Assembly: GCA_964527585.1 (NCBI GenBank)
Contig: CAZGPE010000004.1
Span: forward strand, 34,345 to 98,344
Length of the DNA stretch: 64,000 bases
Reading direction: 5' to 3'
From: Fimenecus sp964527585
Lineage (GTDB): Bacteria > Bacillota > Clostridia > Oscillospirales > Acutalibacteraceae
A model generated the notes under the pieces. That model did no database searches and was not told where the DNA came from. It saw only the letters and a program-made list of their open reading frames with translations. This document shows, piece by piece, positions 44,218 through 53,286 of this stretch (within the stretch, counting starts at the first letter, position 1; every line of letters starts with the position of its first letter). The translations under genes and the position numbers were made by a program.

Positions 44218-45576
44218 TCAGGCCTCCAGCACTTTATCGAGTTTTGTTATACCTTTGTGTGTTGTTGATATTATAACTCTGTCTCCGGCCTTAATTACAT
44301 CATCACCCATAGGAATGATACAGTCGCCGTTTCTGATAATTGATGCAATTATCACATCATCATCAACTCTAAGGTCTTTAATCGGTATATCAAGATAATC
44401 GGCGTTTTCATTTACTTTCAGTTCCATTATTTCGACTTTTCGCTCAAATATATAGTAAAGCGAATCCAAACTCGAATCGTAAGCGTTCTGCATTGAACGG
44501 ACATATCTTACAATCTTTTGAGTTGCAATACTCGCCGGCTGAACAATACTGTCAATGTTATTTCCGGCAAGCATTCGGATTATATGACTTTCCTTTATCT
44601 TCGCAACCACCTTATCAACACCGACGCTCATTGCAAACATCGAACTGATAACATTATCCTCATCGTCTCCGGTAACCGAAATAAACGCATCGGCCATCTC
44701 AATTCCTTCTTCGCTGAGAATTTCCGGATTCGTTCCATCGCCGAGCACAACGCTAACTTTCGGAAACGCTTCCTTAAAGCGTTCACAGGATTTCTTGTCT
44801 TTTTCGATTATTTTTATGGTTATTCCGAGATTGGCAAGTTGTTTTGCAAGATAATACGCAATATTTCCGCCACCGAGAATAAGAACGGTTTTTATTCCGT
44901 GTCTGTGTTTACCGAACTTTTTGATAAACTTGTTTATCTCCTTATATGAACCGACTATATTCACACGGTCGCCCGCTTTGATTTCAAAATCGCCTTTCGG
45001 AATAAACACTTCGTTGTTTCTTGAAACCGCACAAACAAGAATATTCGCATCGGTTTTCGCTTTCAAATCACAAAGTTTCATATTCACCAGAGAACTTGAT
45101 TCTCCGATACGAATTTCAACCGACTCAGCCTTACTGTTGGCAAAAGATTCGACTTTTGACGCCGACGGAAAACGCAATATTCTCGAAATATCGCTGGCAG
45201 TATCTTCTTCCGGATTAAATGTCATTGTAAGGCCGAGTTCTTCTTTCAAAAATTCAGTCTGATTAAAATAATCCCGATTGCGCACTCTTGCGACAGTATG
45301 TTTTACTCCGAGTTTCTTCGCCGTTAAACAACACAGCAAATTAAGTTCATCGTCTTTCATTGCCGCTATGAGCAAATCGGTATCCTTAAGTTGAAGTGAA
45401 TTCAAGGTATCGTAACTCGCCGCATTTCCGCACACAGTCATTACATCAAGAGAATTATCAATCTCTTTAAGCCGCTTAAGATCCTGCTCAACCACGGTAA
45501 TATCGTGATTTTCTTTCGACAGTTCATGCGCTATCGAATATCCGACACGGCCGGCTCCCGCAATAACAATTTTCAT
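44218..45576 (-). CDS. trkA: Trk potassium uptake regulator TrkA
   Basis: Cytoplasmic regulator of 452 aa with two RCK modules: IVIAGAGRVGYSIAHEL (first NAD loop), RCK-C near 150-225, VLILGGGNIAYYLAKQL (second loop, ~235), and a second RCK-C at the end. Forms the ring that gates TrkH. Confidence 0.95.
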   Translation of the reverse strand: MKIVIAGAGRVGYSIAHELSKENHDITVVEQDLKRLKEIDNSLDVMTVCGNAASYDTLNSLQLKDTDLLIAAMKDDELNLLCCLTAKKLGVKHTVARVRNRDYFNQTEFLKEELGLTMTFNPEEDTASDISRILRFPSASKVESFANSKAESVEIRIGESSSLVNMKLCDLKAKTDANILVCAVSRNNEVFIPKGDFEIKAGDRVNIVGSYKEINKFIKKFGKHRHGIKTVLILGGGNIAYYLAKQLANLGITIKIIEKDKKSCERFKEAFPKVSVVLGDGTNPEILSEEGIEMADAFISVTGDDEDNVISSMFAMSVGVDKVVAKIKESHIIRMLAGNNIDSIVQPASIATQKIVRYVRSMQNAYDSSLDSLYYIFERKVEIMELKVNENADYLDIPIKDLRVDDDVIIASIIRNGDCIIPMGDDVIKAGDRVIISTTHKGITKLDKVLEA

Positions 45577-45630
45577 AACCCATTCTCCTTGAGCGAATAT
45601 GCTCCTATTTGTTTTGCTGAATTCGACTAT

Positions 45631-45658
45631 ATTATAGCACTTACCTTTTCAATGTCAA
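45631..45658 (-). promoter_or_regulatory. Promoter of trkA-trkH
   Basis: Minus strand TTGACA (45658-45653), 16-nt spacer, TATAAT (45636-45631). Both boxes are consensus. Confidence 0.85.
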
Positions 45659-45691
45659 CACGGAAAATTATCGCTTTTCCGTCTTTTTTTC
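45659..45691 (+). other. Hairpin with U tract upstream of the deacetylase gene
   Basis: ACGGAAAATTATCGCTTTTCCGTCTTTTTTTCGG has the form of a plus-strand terminator, but no plus-strand gene ends here. It may end a short leader of the deacetylase gene or an antisense transcript from the trkA side. Confidence 0.4.
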
Positions 45692-45730
45692 GGCAAATAA
45701 AAATATACTTACCGTAAGGAGATGATTCGT

Positions 45731-46489
45731 TTGAAATACATAATTCTAACAAAAAAATCCCTCTTTGTTTTTATATTTGTTTGTCTTGTTTTTACGGTAA
45801 TATGCATATCCGTTTCCGAAAAAACCGTTACCGTGTCCGCTGAATCTTCAAGACAGATACCCATATACTGTGTGGACACGCAAGATAAAAAAATCTCCGT
45901 AACATTTGATGCCGCTTGGGAAGATTACGATACCGACGATTTAATAGAAATCCTTTCAAAGCATAATGCAAAAGCTACTTTTTTCATTGTCGGCGAATGG
46001 GCGCAAAAATATCCCGAAAGCGTAAAAAAACTGTATGACAGCGGACACGAAATCGCAAATCATTCGTATAACCACACAGCATACAGCACATTAACTAAAA
46101 AGGAAATCCGAGAAGACATTGAAAAATGCAATAACATATTAGCCTCTATCACATCCTGTAAACCGACATTGCTCAGAGCTCCGTCGGGTGATTACACCGA
46201 CACAAGCGAAACTGCGGCAAAAGAAACAAATATGAGAACGGTTCAATGGTCTGTCGACAGCCTCGATTGGAGAGGGTTAACAGTTGACGAAATAAAAAGC
46301 AGGGTATTGCCGGCAGTCGAAAACGGATCAATACTCCTTTTTCATAATGCGGTAAAGAACACGCCGCAAGCACTTGACGAAATTTTAACACAACTGGAAA
46401 AAGACGGATATTCTTTTGTCAGCGTATCCGAACTTATTTTCGAAAAACCGTACCGAATAGATATAACCGGTAAGCAGATAAAAGAATAA
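45731..46489 (+). CDS. Polysaccharide deacetylase (PdaB-like)
   Basis: Exported NodB-fold deacetylase of 252 aa with an N-terminal signal/anchor helix. Motif 1 is ISVTFDAAWEDYDT (FDAAW variant typical of Clostridia and of PdaB/sporulation proteins), motif 2 HEIANHSYNHTAYS with metal His residues, motif 3 LLRAPSGDYT, and the end has ILLFHNAVKNTPQ. Likely acts on peptidoglycan. The start is TTG at 45731, eight nt after AAGGAG; the ATG at 45722 abuts that site. Confidence 0.88.
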   Translation: MKYIILTKKSLFVFIFVCLVFTVICISVSEKTVTVSAESSRQIPIYCVDTQDKKISVTFDAAWEDYDTDDLIEILSKHNAKATFFIVGEWAQKYPESVKKLYDSGHEIANHSYNHTAYSTLTKKEIREDIEKCNNILASITSCKPTLLRAPSGDYTDTSETAAKETNMRTVQWSVDSLDWRGLTVDEIKSRVLPAVENGSILLFHNAVKNTPQALDEILTQLEKDGYSFVSVSELIFEKPYRIDITGKQIKE

Positions 46490-46520
46490 AAGCGAGGAAT
46501 TCCTTCCTCGCTTTTCAATT
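46489..46520. terminator. Bidirectional terminator between deacetylase and CD1247-like genes
   Basis: AAAAGCGAGGAATTCCTTCCTCGCTTTTC, near-perfect palindrome with A and U flanks. Confidence 0.85.
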
Positions 46521-46532
46521 TAATTTTGAATA

Positions 46533-46961
46533 TCAGTCTTCGTCGCAGCAATCACAGTCGCAATCGCATCCGTCAAGATCAAATTCAAGATTTTCGCCGC
46601 AGTTGGGGCATTCCGCAAATCCGTCAAGAATTGAATCTTCATCAAATTCAACTACTTCATGACAAGCAGGGCACTCAACTTCGTACATTTCATCGTCATA
46701 GCAATCGTCGCAATCGCAATCACAATCACAGCAATCGTCTTCGTAAACGAACTCTTCAAGAGAATCCAAGTCCTCATCGACAGCATCGAGCTGTTCGGTA
46801 ACGAGTGCAAGTTCATCTTCAAGATCCGCAACCGAGAGCGCAAGATCGTCGATTACATCCAACATTGCATTGATAAGTTTGGTTTCGGGTTTTGCTTCAT
46901 CAAGCGAAAGACCCGAAGCAAGTCCTTTGAGATATGCTGCTTTTTCAGTAACTGTCATCAT
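46533..46961 (-). CDS. CD1247-like zinc-ribbon protein with Cys/Asp-rich runs
   Basis: Protein of 142 aa. The N-terminal 65 residues (EKAAYLKGLASGLSLDEAKP ... MLDVIDDLALSVADLEDELA) are the helical CD1247 N-terminal domain found across Clostridia. The centre has a zinc ribbon, ECPACHEVVEFDEDS and ECPNCGENLEFD. Two extra runs, DDCCDCDCDCDDCYDDE before it and CDCDCDCCDED at the end, are nearly pure Cys/Asp. About 14 Cys lie outside the ribbon. Role unknown, metal binding is likely. Directly downstream of efp (13 nt) with GGAGGTAGTTT. Confidence 0.85.
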   Translation of the reverse strand: MMTVTEKAAYLKGLASGLSLDEAKPETKLINAMLDVIDDLALSVADLEDELALVTEQLDAVDEDLDSLEEFVYEDDCCDCDCDCDDCYDDEMYEVECPACHEVVEFDEDSILDGFAECPNCGENLEFDLDGCDCDCDCCDED

Positions 46962-46974
46962 AAACTACCTCCGA

Positions 46975-47535
46975 TTAGTTAGCTCTTCCCATATATTCGC
47001 CTGTTCTTGTGTCGATCTGAATCATTTCGCCCTCGTTAATGAAAAGCGGAACTTTGATCTCGGCACCTGTTTCAAGAGTAGCGGGTTTTGTTGCGTTTGT
47101 TGCGGTATCGCCTTTGAAACCGGGCTCTGTCTTTGTAACTTCAAGTACAACGAATGTGGGGGGTTCTACGCCGAAAACCTTACCTTTATAGGAAAGGATT
47201 TTGCAAACCATTGTTTCCTTAACAAATTTGAAGTTGTCCGAAAGATCGTCTGCGTTTATCGGAACAAGTTCAAAAGTCTCGGAATCCATAAAGTAATAAA
47301 GATCTCCGTCAGCATAAGAATATTCCATATCTTTTCTCTCAATAAATGCTGTCGGGAACTTAGCTGTGGGGTTGTAGCTCTTTTCAACTACCGCACCCGT
47401 GATAACATTTTTTGTTTTAGTTCTAACGAAAGCAGCGCCCTTACCGGGTTTAACATGCTGGAATTCAACAACCTGAAGTACCTGGCCGTCTTCTTCGAAT
47501 GTTACGCCGTTTCTGAAATCACCAGCTGAAATCAT
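46975..47535 (-). CDS. efp: Elongation factor P
   Basis: Three-domain tRNA-mimic that rescues ribosomes at polyproline, 186 aa. The domain I loop is VKPGKGAAFVRTK with Lys32, the residue modified in Firmicutes; GEMIQIDTRTGEYMGRA is the C-terminal signature. Codons are those of a highly expressed gene. It follows the Xaa-Pro peptidase gene, a common arrangement (both linked to proline peptides). Confidence 0.97.
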   Translation of the reverse strand: MISAGDFRNGVTFEEDGQVLQVVEFQHVKPGKGAAFVRTKTKNVITGAVVEKSYNPTAKFPTAFIERKDMEYSYADGDLYYFMDSETFELVPINADDLSDNFKFVKETMVCKILSYKGKVFGVEPPTFVVLEVTKTEPGFKGDTATNATKPATLETGAEIKVPLFINEGEMIQIDTRTGEYMGRAN

Positions 47536-47623
47536 AAATTAATCCTCCATTTTCCCGCAAAAATGCGGAACATAATTTTACAATTGTATTTTATCCTATA
47601 TTCAAGGATTTTTCAAGTAGTTT

Positions 47624-48688
47624 TTACAGTATTATCAATTCTTTCGGTACCCGTGTCAGATTTTCGCATCCGTTTTCGGTAACAAAAAGCATATCTTCAA
47701 TACGAACGCCGAATTTTTCGGGAATATATATACCCGGTTCATCGGTTATGATATTACCGGCTTTAAGCACACTTTTGCAAGAGGGCGCAAGGCTCGGAAA
47801 CTCATGAATTTCAACACCGACTCCGTGCCCGGTTGAATGAGTGAAGTATTGCGCATATCCGTTAGCGGCGATTACATCTCTTGCTGCCGAATCAACCTCA
47901 AAACATTTTACATTCGATTTAACACTTTCCATTGCGGAAAGTTGTGCCTGAAGAACGGTGTTATAGACATCCTGCTGCTCATCACTGACACATCCGAGTG
48001 CTACCGTTCTTGTCATATCGCTATGGTACCCTTTAACAACGGCACCGAAATCCATTGTAATAAAATCGCCTTTTTCGACTGCCTTTTCGGTAGGCACCCC
48101 GTGTGGTTTTGAACTGTTTTTTCCGCTTACGGCAATTGTTTCGAACGAAAGCGCATCCGCTCCGTGAGTAAGCATATAATAATCAAGTTCCAGAGCGATC
48201 TGTTTTTCCGTAACGCCTTCTTTAATAAAAGAAAGAATATGAGAAAACGCTTCTTCCGCAATCCGTTGCGCCAGAACAATCCGTTCAACTTCCCAAGGTT
48301 CTTTAACACTTCTTATATCCGTTATCGCTTCGTCAAGTTCTCCGTCGGCAACTATTTCGATTCCGTCAAGCAAGCGTACAAGTCCCGTATATTCTTTGAG
48401 CGTCATTTTCTGTGTTTCAACTGCTACACTCTTTACACCGAGAGAGTCGAAAAGTTTCGTTATCTGTTCGGCATTTTTTTCTTGAAGTACAACTTCGCTG
48501 TTTTTAACACTTTTCTGTGCCGCTTCGATATATCTTCCGTCCGTAACAAAAACAGATTTTTCCGCAGTAACAATTAAATATCCGTCGCTCGACTCAAATC
48601 CCGTAAAGTAAAATCTGTTTTCCGGCGAAATTATCAGCGCCGCATCAAATCCGGCTTCTTCTATATAAGATTTAAGTTTTTCAACCAT
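47624..48688 (-). CDS. M24 family Xaa-Pro aminopeptidase
   Basis: Dinuclear metallopeptidase removing residues before or after proline, 354 aa. Creatinase-like N-domain (ALIISPENRFYFTGF), then the metal ligands: FITMDFGAVVKGYHSDMTRT, THSTGHGVGVEIHEFP and TDEPGIYIPEKFGVRIEDM. ATG 48688 with CGGAG upstream is preferred to TTG 48721, which would overlap yqeG. Upstream of efp in the same direction. Confidence 0.93.
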   Translation of the reverse strand: MVEKLKSYIEEAGFDAALIISPENRFYFTGFESSDGYLIVTAEKSVFVTDGRYIEAAQKSVKNSEVVLQEKNAEQITKLFDSLGVKSVAVETQKMTLKEYTGLVRLLDGIEIVADGELDEAITDIRSVKEPWEVERIVLAQRIAEEAFSHILSFIKEGVTEKQIALELDYYMLTHGADALSFETIAVSGKNSSKPHGVPTEKAVEKGDFITMDFGAVVKGYHSDMTRTVALGCVSDEQQDVYNTVLQAQLSAMESVKSNVKCFEVDSAARDVIAANGYAQYFTHSTGHGVGVEIHEFPSLAPSCKSVLKAGNIITDEPGIYIPEKFGVRIEDMLFVTENGCENLTRVPKELIIL

Positions 48689-48689
48689 A

Positions 48690-49217
48690 TCACTCAACTC
48701 CGTATCCGTGATTTTTTTCAAACTCTCTGATTATCGGTTCTTCTCTGCGTGCTTTCCAACGATAATAATGGGGATACAAACTCTTTGCCGGCAGCGGATC
48801 AACTCTCACGGGAATCGCACCGCACCTGTTCGCCGCCTCAATATCCGAAAACAGTTGATCACCGACCATCGCAAGTTCCGTAATATCAACGCCCATTCGT
48901 TTTGCCGCTTTTTTCAGTCCGTTAGGAGACGGCTTTCTTGAAAGATGTACAAAGGGCAGGCCTCCGAGATACTTTGAAATCGGAACCACTCGCATAAGTG
49001 TGCCGTTTGATATTATAATGATAGGGAACCCGGCATCCTGTATTTTCTTCACCCATTCACGAATACCGTCCACATATCTAAATGTTCCGTCCGGCGCAAC
49101 CGTGTTGTCAATATCAAGTCCTACCGCTTTCGCTCCCATTTTTTTCAAATCGTCAGCCGTTATATCAAGCACGCATTTGAATCTGTATTTCGGCATCAAA
49201 AAATCTTTCCGTTTCAT
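48690..49217 (-). CDS. YqeG family HAD phosphatase
   Basis: HAD IIIA phosphatase of 175 aa, similar to mitochondrial Gep4/PGP phosphatases and YqeG. Motif I VGLDIDNTVAPDG, motif II IIISNGT, Lys in RKPSPNGLKKA and motif IV MVGDQLFSDIEAAN are complete; SLYPHYYRWKARR is a YqeG-specific tail. Possible substrate phosphatidylglycerophosphate, by homology only. TAAGGAGCGTTTA precedes the ATG; a rpsU terminator lies just upstream. Confidence 0.9.
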   Translation of the reverse strand: MKRKDFLMPKYRFKCVLDITADDLKKMGAKAVGLDIDNTVAPDGTFRYVDGIREWVKKIQDAGFPIIIISNGTLMRVVPISKYLGGLPFVHLSRKPSPNGLKKAAKRMGVDITELAMVGDQLFSDIEAANRCGAIPVRVDPLPAKSLYPHYYRWKARREEPIIREFEKNHGYGVE

Positions 49218-49227
49218 TAAACGCTCC

Positions 49228-49268
49228 TTATTAAAAACAAAAGCACCGGCATACCAAGTATGTCGGTG
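49228..49268 (-). terminator. Terminator after rpsU
   Basis: Minus strand AACACCGACATACTTGGTATGCCGGTGCTTTTGTTTTTAA. Confidence 0.82.
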
Positions 49269-49335
49269 TTTTCAGAAAAGTTATTCGCTCTTGGACGCTT
49301 CGGAAGAATACCGATAAAACGCCCCGTGCCCGTTT

Positions 49336-49512
49336 TTATTTATACTTTCTTTTACGAGCTGCTTCCGACTTCTTCTTTCTCTTTACAGAAGGCTTTTCGT
49401 AATGTTCTCTTTTACGAACTTCTTGTATTACGCCGTCACGAGAGGTCTGTCTCTTAAAGCGTCTGAGAGCGCTTTCCAAAGACTCGTTGTCTTTAACTTT
49501 TACCTGGCTCAC
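49336..49512 (-). CDS. rpsU: 30S ribosomal protein S21
   Basis: Small basic ribosomal protein, 58 aa: VKVKDNESLESALRRFKRQT then REHYEKPSVKRKKKSEAARK, the standard S21 pattern. The start is GTG at 49512, fixed by AAAGGGAGGGAATAAT upstream; a longer reading from 49575 would run through the promoter. Confidence 0.96.
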   Translation of the reverse strand: MSQVKVKDNESLESALRRFKRQTSRDGVIQEVRKREHYEKPSVKRKKKSEAARKRKYK

Positions 49513-49546
49513 ATTATTCCCTCCCTTTAATCGTAAATTCTGTGCT

Positions 49547-49575
49547 ATTATACAACACCAATCGTCCGATGTCAA
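49547..49575 (-). promoter_or_regulatory. Promoter of rpsU
   Basis: Minus strand TTGACA (49575-49570), 17 nt, TATAAT (49552-49547): full consensus, as expected for a ribosomal protein gene. Confidence 0.92.
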
Positions 49576-49692
49576 GTATGTTTGAATATCTCAACCATAA
49601 AAATTTTGTAAAAAAATCGGGTAAAAGGGCAATTGTTAACAATTTGTTCACAATTTTGTGTGCGGTTTGCCATAATCAATTGTTATTATAAT

Positions 49693-49795
49693 AATGAACT
49701 TAGGACAGATATTTGTGGTGGATAAATGTCCTACCTTATTATTCTAAACAATCCCAATTAAAGAACCGATGCAGCTGCATCGGTTCTTTTTTTGT
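49693..49795 (+). ncRNA. Candidate small RNA between rpsU and mfd
   Basis: The 280-nt gap has no convincing ORF. On the plus strand a TATAAT (49687-49692, weak -35 GTTTGC or nearby) leads into TAGGACA (49701-49707), which pairs with TGTCCTA (49727-49733); the loop carries GTGGTGG. A C-rich single-stranded part (CCTACC, ATCCCAATT) follows, then a perfect palindrome AAGAACCGATGCAGC/GCTGCATCGGTTCTT (49761-49788) with seven U. Both flanking genes point away (minus strand), so the plus-strand terminator needs its own transcript. Length about 95-100 nt. The hairpin can also end mfd on the minus strand, with a poorer U tract. Confidence 0.6.
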
Positions 49796-52700
49796 TTAAT
49801 TCGGAAAATGCGAAAGATAACCGAAAATCTCCTTCAGCGTATCTAACGGATTTTGATTTTCCGTGATTTTTACGCTGATATATTTTTTTCCGTAATCGCA
49901 CACTGAAACCCTTCCTCTTAACTGCGAAGAAAGATTAAGTACCATACTTGTCGGTATTTCATTGATATAAAGGATAACATTTCTTCCTTTTTGCCCGATT
50001 TCGTAAACTCCGAATTTCGATGCGGAATTTCTTAAAAGAGAAATATCTATCAGCCCGTTCACCGACGGCGGTATTTCTCCGTATCTGTCAAGAAGTTCAT
50101 CTTTAACATCTTCTGCATCTTCAAGCGTACAAACATCCGCAATCCGTCTGTATATCGCAAGTCTTTGCGGTACACTGTCGATATATCTCTCCGGAATATG
50201 CGCATCTATCTGCATATCTATAAGGCAGTCTTTTTTGTTCGTCTGTTTCTTTTCGCCTTTTTCTTCGCTGACCGCTTCACCGAGAAGTTCAAGATACATA
50301 TCATATCCGACCGCTTCCATGTGTCCGTGTTGCTGTGCGCCGAGAATATTTCCGGCACCCCTTATTTCAAGATCTCTCATTGCAATCTTAAATCCCGAAC
50401 CGAACTCCGTATACTCTCTTATCGCTTCAAGTCTTTTTTGTGCGATTTCGGAAAGTTCCTTACCTCGCTTAAAGGTAAAATATGCCGATGCTCTGCGGGC
50501 GCTTCTGCCGACTCTTCCTCTGATCTGATGAAGTTGAGCAAGCCCGAGCCGATCCGCATCTTCGATTATAAGCGTATTGCAGTTTGAAACATCCACGCCC
50601 GTTTCGATTATCGTCGTACACACAAGTATGTCAATTTCGCCTTCAAGCAGCGCTCTCCATATTTCACTAAGTTCGTCTTCCGCCATTTTTCCGTGAGCAA
50701 CGGCTATTCGTGCTTCGGGAATAAACTCTTTTATTTCCGAAGCTTTTCGCTGAATGTCTTCTACACGGTTATATAAATAATACACCTGTCCACCACGGCG
50801 AAGTTCTTTTTCCATCGCTTCGGCAAGAATTCCCATATCATGTTCGATAACATAAGTTTGCACCGGATGTCTGTCTTGCGGAGCTTCTTCGATTACCGAC
50901 ATATCTCTGATTCCGGACATCGCCATATTAAGCGTTCTGGGAATAGGTGTTGCCGATAAAGTCAATACATCAACAAACGGGAATTTTTCTTTAAGTTTCT
51001 CTTTTTGTGCAACTCCGAACCGCTGTTCTTCGTCAATGATCAGCAATCCCAAATCCTTAAAGGAAATATCCTTTGAAATTATGCGGTGCGTTCCTACGAT
51101 AACATCGACAGAGCCACGCTTAATATTTTTTATTATTTTTTCCTGCTCTTTTGCCGTTCTGAAACGGGAAAGCATTTCTATTTCCACGGGAAAGCCTTCA
51201 AACCTCGTTGTGAGCGTCCGATAATGCTGAAGTGCGAGAATTGTTGTCGGAACCAAAATCGCACACTGTTTTCCATCCGCAATACACTTAAACGCCGCCC
51301 TGAGAGCTACTTCCGTTTTTCCGAAACCGACATCTCCGCAAAGCAATCTGTCCATCGGATAAGATTTTTCCATATCGCCTTTAATTTCATCGACAGAACG
51401 AAGCTGATCCGGTGTTTCGTCATAAGGGAAGCGCCTTTCGAAATCAGACTGCATATCAATGTCCGGAGAAAACGCAAAACCTTTTGACTGTCTGCGTTTT
51501 GAATACAGCGCCACAAGTTCATCCGCCATATCCTTAACGGCGTGTTTAACCTTACTGCGTGTCTTTTCCCATTCCGCACCGCCTATACGGTTGAGTTTAA
51601 CCGTTTTACCGCTTTCGTCGTGCGGTCCTATATATTTTGAAACAAGATCAAGTTGTGTTACGGGAACATATAAAACATCGTTTTTAGCATATTTGATTTT
51701 TATATAGTCCTTTACGATTTTTCCGACTTCGAGTTTTTGTATTCCGTCAAATACACCTATACCGTGCATTCTGTGGACCACATAATCCCCTTTATGCAAT
51801 TCGTCAAGAGAATGGAGTCCCTGTCCCTTCTTAAAATTATACTTAGATTTACGCTTTGACGCCATCGCATTGCGTCCGTAAGTAAAAACATAAAGTTTTT
51901 CGTTCGGATAAGCAAATCCACCCGAAAACGCTCCGGAAAGAACACAAACCCGTCCCTTAGGAAATTCTTTAGGTTCAAACGGAAAATAAAGCGCCGGTAT
52001 GTTTTCGCTTTCGAGGTCATCGGCAAGCGTTTTTGAAGATTTCTCGGTACCGCCCATAACAATAACGGTAGCGCTCTTTTCAAGAAGAGGGGAAATATCG
52101 TCGCACAAAACATCAAGTTTACCGTTCCAAACAGGCAATTGAGTTGTTGTGAATGAAATCAAACTTTTTACGGGTATATCAAAACTGCCTCTCGCAAAAT
52201 TATCAAAATACAATATTTTATGCTTTTCGTACTCGGCAAAAAGTTCGGCAATTGTTAGATGATATTTATCTAATCCTGCGCACAGCACACCGTCTTCAAG
52301 CAGCACTTTAATTTCTTCATTAGCGAGTTTTATGCAATTTGCGGCTCTTTCTTTAACATTTGAGCTATCGCAAATGATTGTTAGATATTTTTCATCTGCA
52401 TAATCAAAGACCGTACTGAAATCTTTATATGCAAGTGAAAGATATTTATCTTCGGAAGTAAGATTCGCTCCGGACTCCAAGCGTTCAACATCCGAAAGCA
52501 AATTTTCTTTGGCTTTTTTCGAACCTTTTCCTTTGACGGTTTTTTCAAATTCAAGTATTCTGTTTTTTAACTGCTCATCGTCCGAAAACAGTATCTCCGT
52601 TGACGGCATGACCGAAAACTCATCAACTTTATCAGTCCGTCTCTGTGTCTCAATATCAAAATGAGACATCGTTTCAACCGTATCTCCCCAAAATTCGATT

Positions 52701-53272
52701 CTGACAGGGGAGTCGCTGTCGGGAGAAAACAAATCCAAAATTCCGCCTCTGAGTGAAAACTGACCGACACCTTCAACCATATCGCTGCGACTGTATCCCG
52801 ACGCAACAAGCACTCCGACAACCCTGTCAAGAGATACTTCCGCACCGACTTTAAGTGTCATCGAATGTTTTTTCAATTCTTCGCAGGGAATTGTTCTCTG
52901 CATCGCCGCTTCGACTGAACAAACCGCAACATCTATTGTTCCCTCAAGCATATTCGAAAGAACTTTCAATCGCCTTTGCTCGTATTCGTGTGAACGGTAT
53001 TCAGCTCCGTTAAACGCAAAATCCCGTTCCGGATAAACAAGAGCGGTAACGCCGAACATCTTCAAATCTTCGGAAAGTTTTGTCGCCGACGCTTCATCGG
53101 GCATAACAACAAGAGCCTTACGCTTTTTATCTGCGCAAAGCGAACTTATAATATGTGCTTTATGGATAGCGGTTAATCCGAGGACACCGAGAGGCATTCT
53201 TTTACTGTCTATTTCCTTTTCCAGTTCCGCAAATTGTACCGAACCGGTCAAACTTTCTTTGAAAGCCGACAT
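49796..53272 (-). CDS. mfd: Transcription-repair coupling factor
   Basis: DNA translocase that removes stalled RNA polymerase and recruits UvrA. 1158 aa, full length. N-terminal UvrB-like region (SLRGGILDLFSPDSDSPVRI), RNA-polymerase-interacting CarD-like domain (LHKGDYVVHRMHGIGVFDGI), then the helicase: DRLLCGDVGFGKTEVALRAA, IIDEEQRFGV, TLSATPIPRTLNMAM and QIRGRVGRSARRASAYF, followed by the C-terminal TRCF domain. In the conserved order glmU-pth-mfd. Confidence 0.97.
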   Translation of the reverse strand: MSAFKESLTGSVQFAELEKEIDSKRMPLGVLGLTAIHKAHIISSLCADKKRKALVVMPDEASATKLSEDLKMFGVTALVYPERDFAFNGAEYRSHEYEQRRLKVLSNMLEGTIDVAVCSVEAAMQRTIPCEELKKHSMTLKVGAEVSLDRVVGVLVASGYSRSDMVEGVGQFSLRGGILDLFSPDSDSPVRIEFWGDTVETMSHFDIETQRRTDKVDEFSVMPSTEILFSDDEQLKNRILEFEKTVKGKGSKKAKENLLSDVERLESGANLTSEDKYLSLAYKDFSTVFDYADEKYLTIICDSSNVKERAANCIKLANEEIKVLLEDGVLCAGLDKYHLTIAELFAEYEKHKILYFDNFARGSFDIPVKSLISFTTTQLPVWNGKLDVLCDDISPLLEKSATVIVMGGTEKSSKTLADDLESENIPALYFPFEPKEFPKGRVCVLSGAFSGGFAYPNEKLYVFTYGRNAMASKRKSKYNFKKGQGLHSLDELHKGDYVVHRMHGIGVFDGIQKLEVGKIVKDYIKIKYAKNDVLYVPVTQLDLVSKYIGPHDESGKTVKLNRIGGAEWEKTRSKVKHAVKDMADELVALYSKRRQSKGFAFSPDIDMQSDFERRFPYDETPDQLRSVDEIKGDMEKSYPMDRLLCGDVGFGKTEVALRAAFKCIADGKQCAILVPTTILALQHYRTLTTRFEGFPVEIEMLSRFRTAKEQEKIIKNIKRGSVDVIVGTHRIISKDISFKDLGLLIIDEEQRFGVAQKEKLKEKFPFVDVLTLSATPIPRTLNMAMSGIRDMSVIEEAPQDRHPVQTYVIEHDMGILAEAMEKELRRGGQVYYLYNRVEDIQRKASEIKEFIPEARIAVAHGKMAEDELSEIWRALLEGEIDILVCTTIIETGVDVSNCNTLIIEDADRLGLAQLHQIRGRVGRSARRASAYFTFKRGKELSEIAQKRLEAIREYTEFGSGFKIAMRDLEIRGAGNILGAQQHGHMEAVGYDMYLELLGEAVSEEKGEKKQTNKKDCLIDMQIDAHIPERYIDSVPQRLAIYRRIADVCTLEDAEDVKDELLDRYGEIPPSVNGLIDISLLRNSASKFGVYEIGQKGRNVILYINEIPTSMVLNLSSQLRGRVSVCDYGKKYISVKITENQNPLDTLKEIFGYLSHFPN

Positions 53273-53286
53273 TTACACTCTATCTC

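Noticed and set aside
46526..46801. Plus-strand frame rich in Arg, His and Asn
   Set aside because: It is the shadow of the Cys/Asp-rich codons (GAT/TGC) of the CD1247-like gene.
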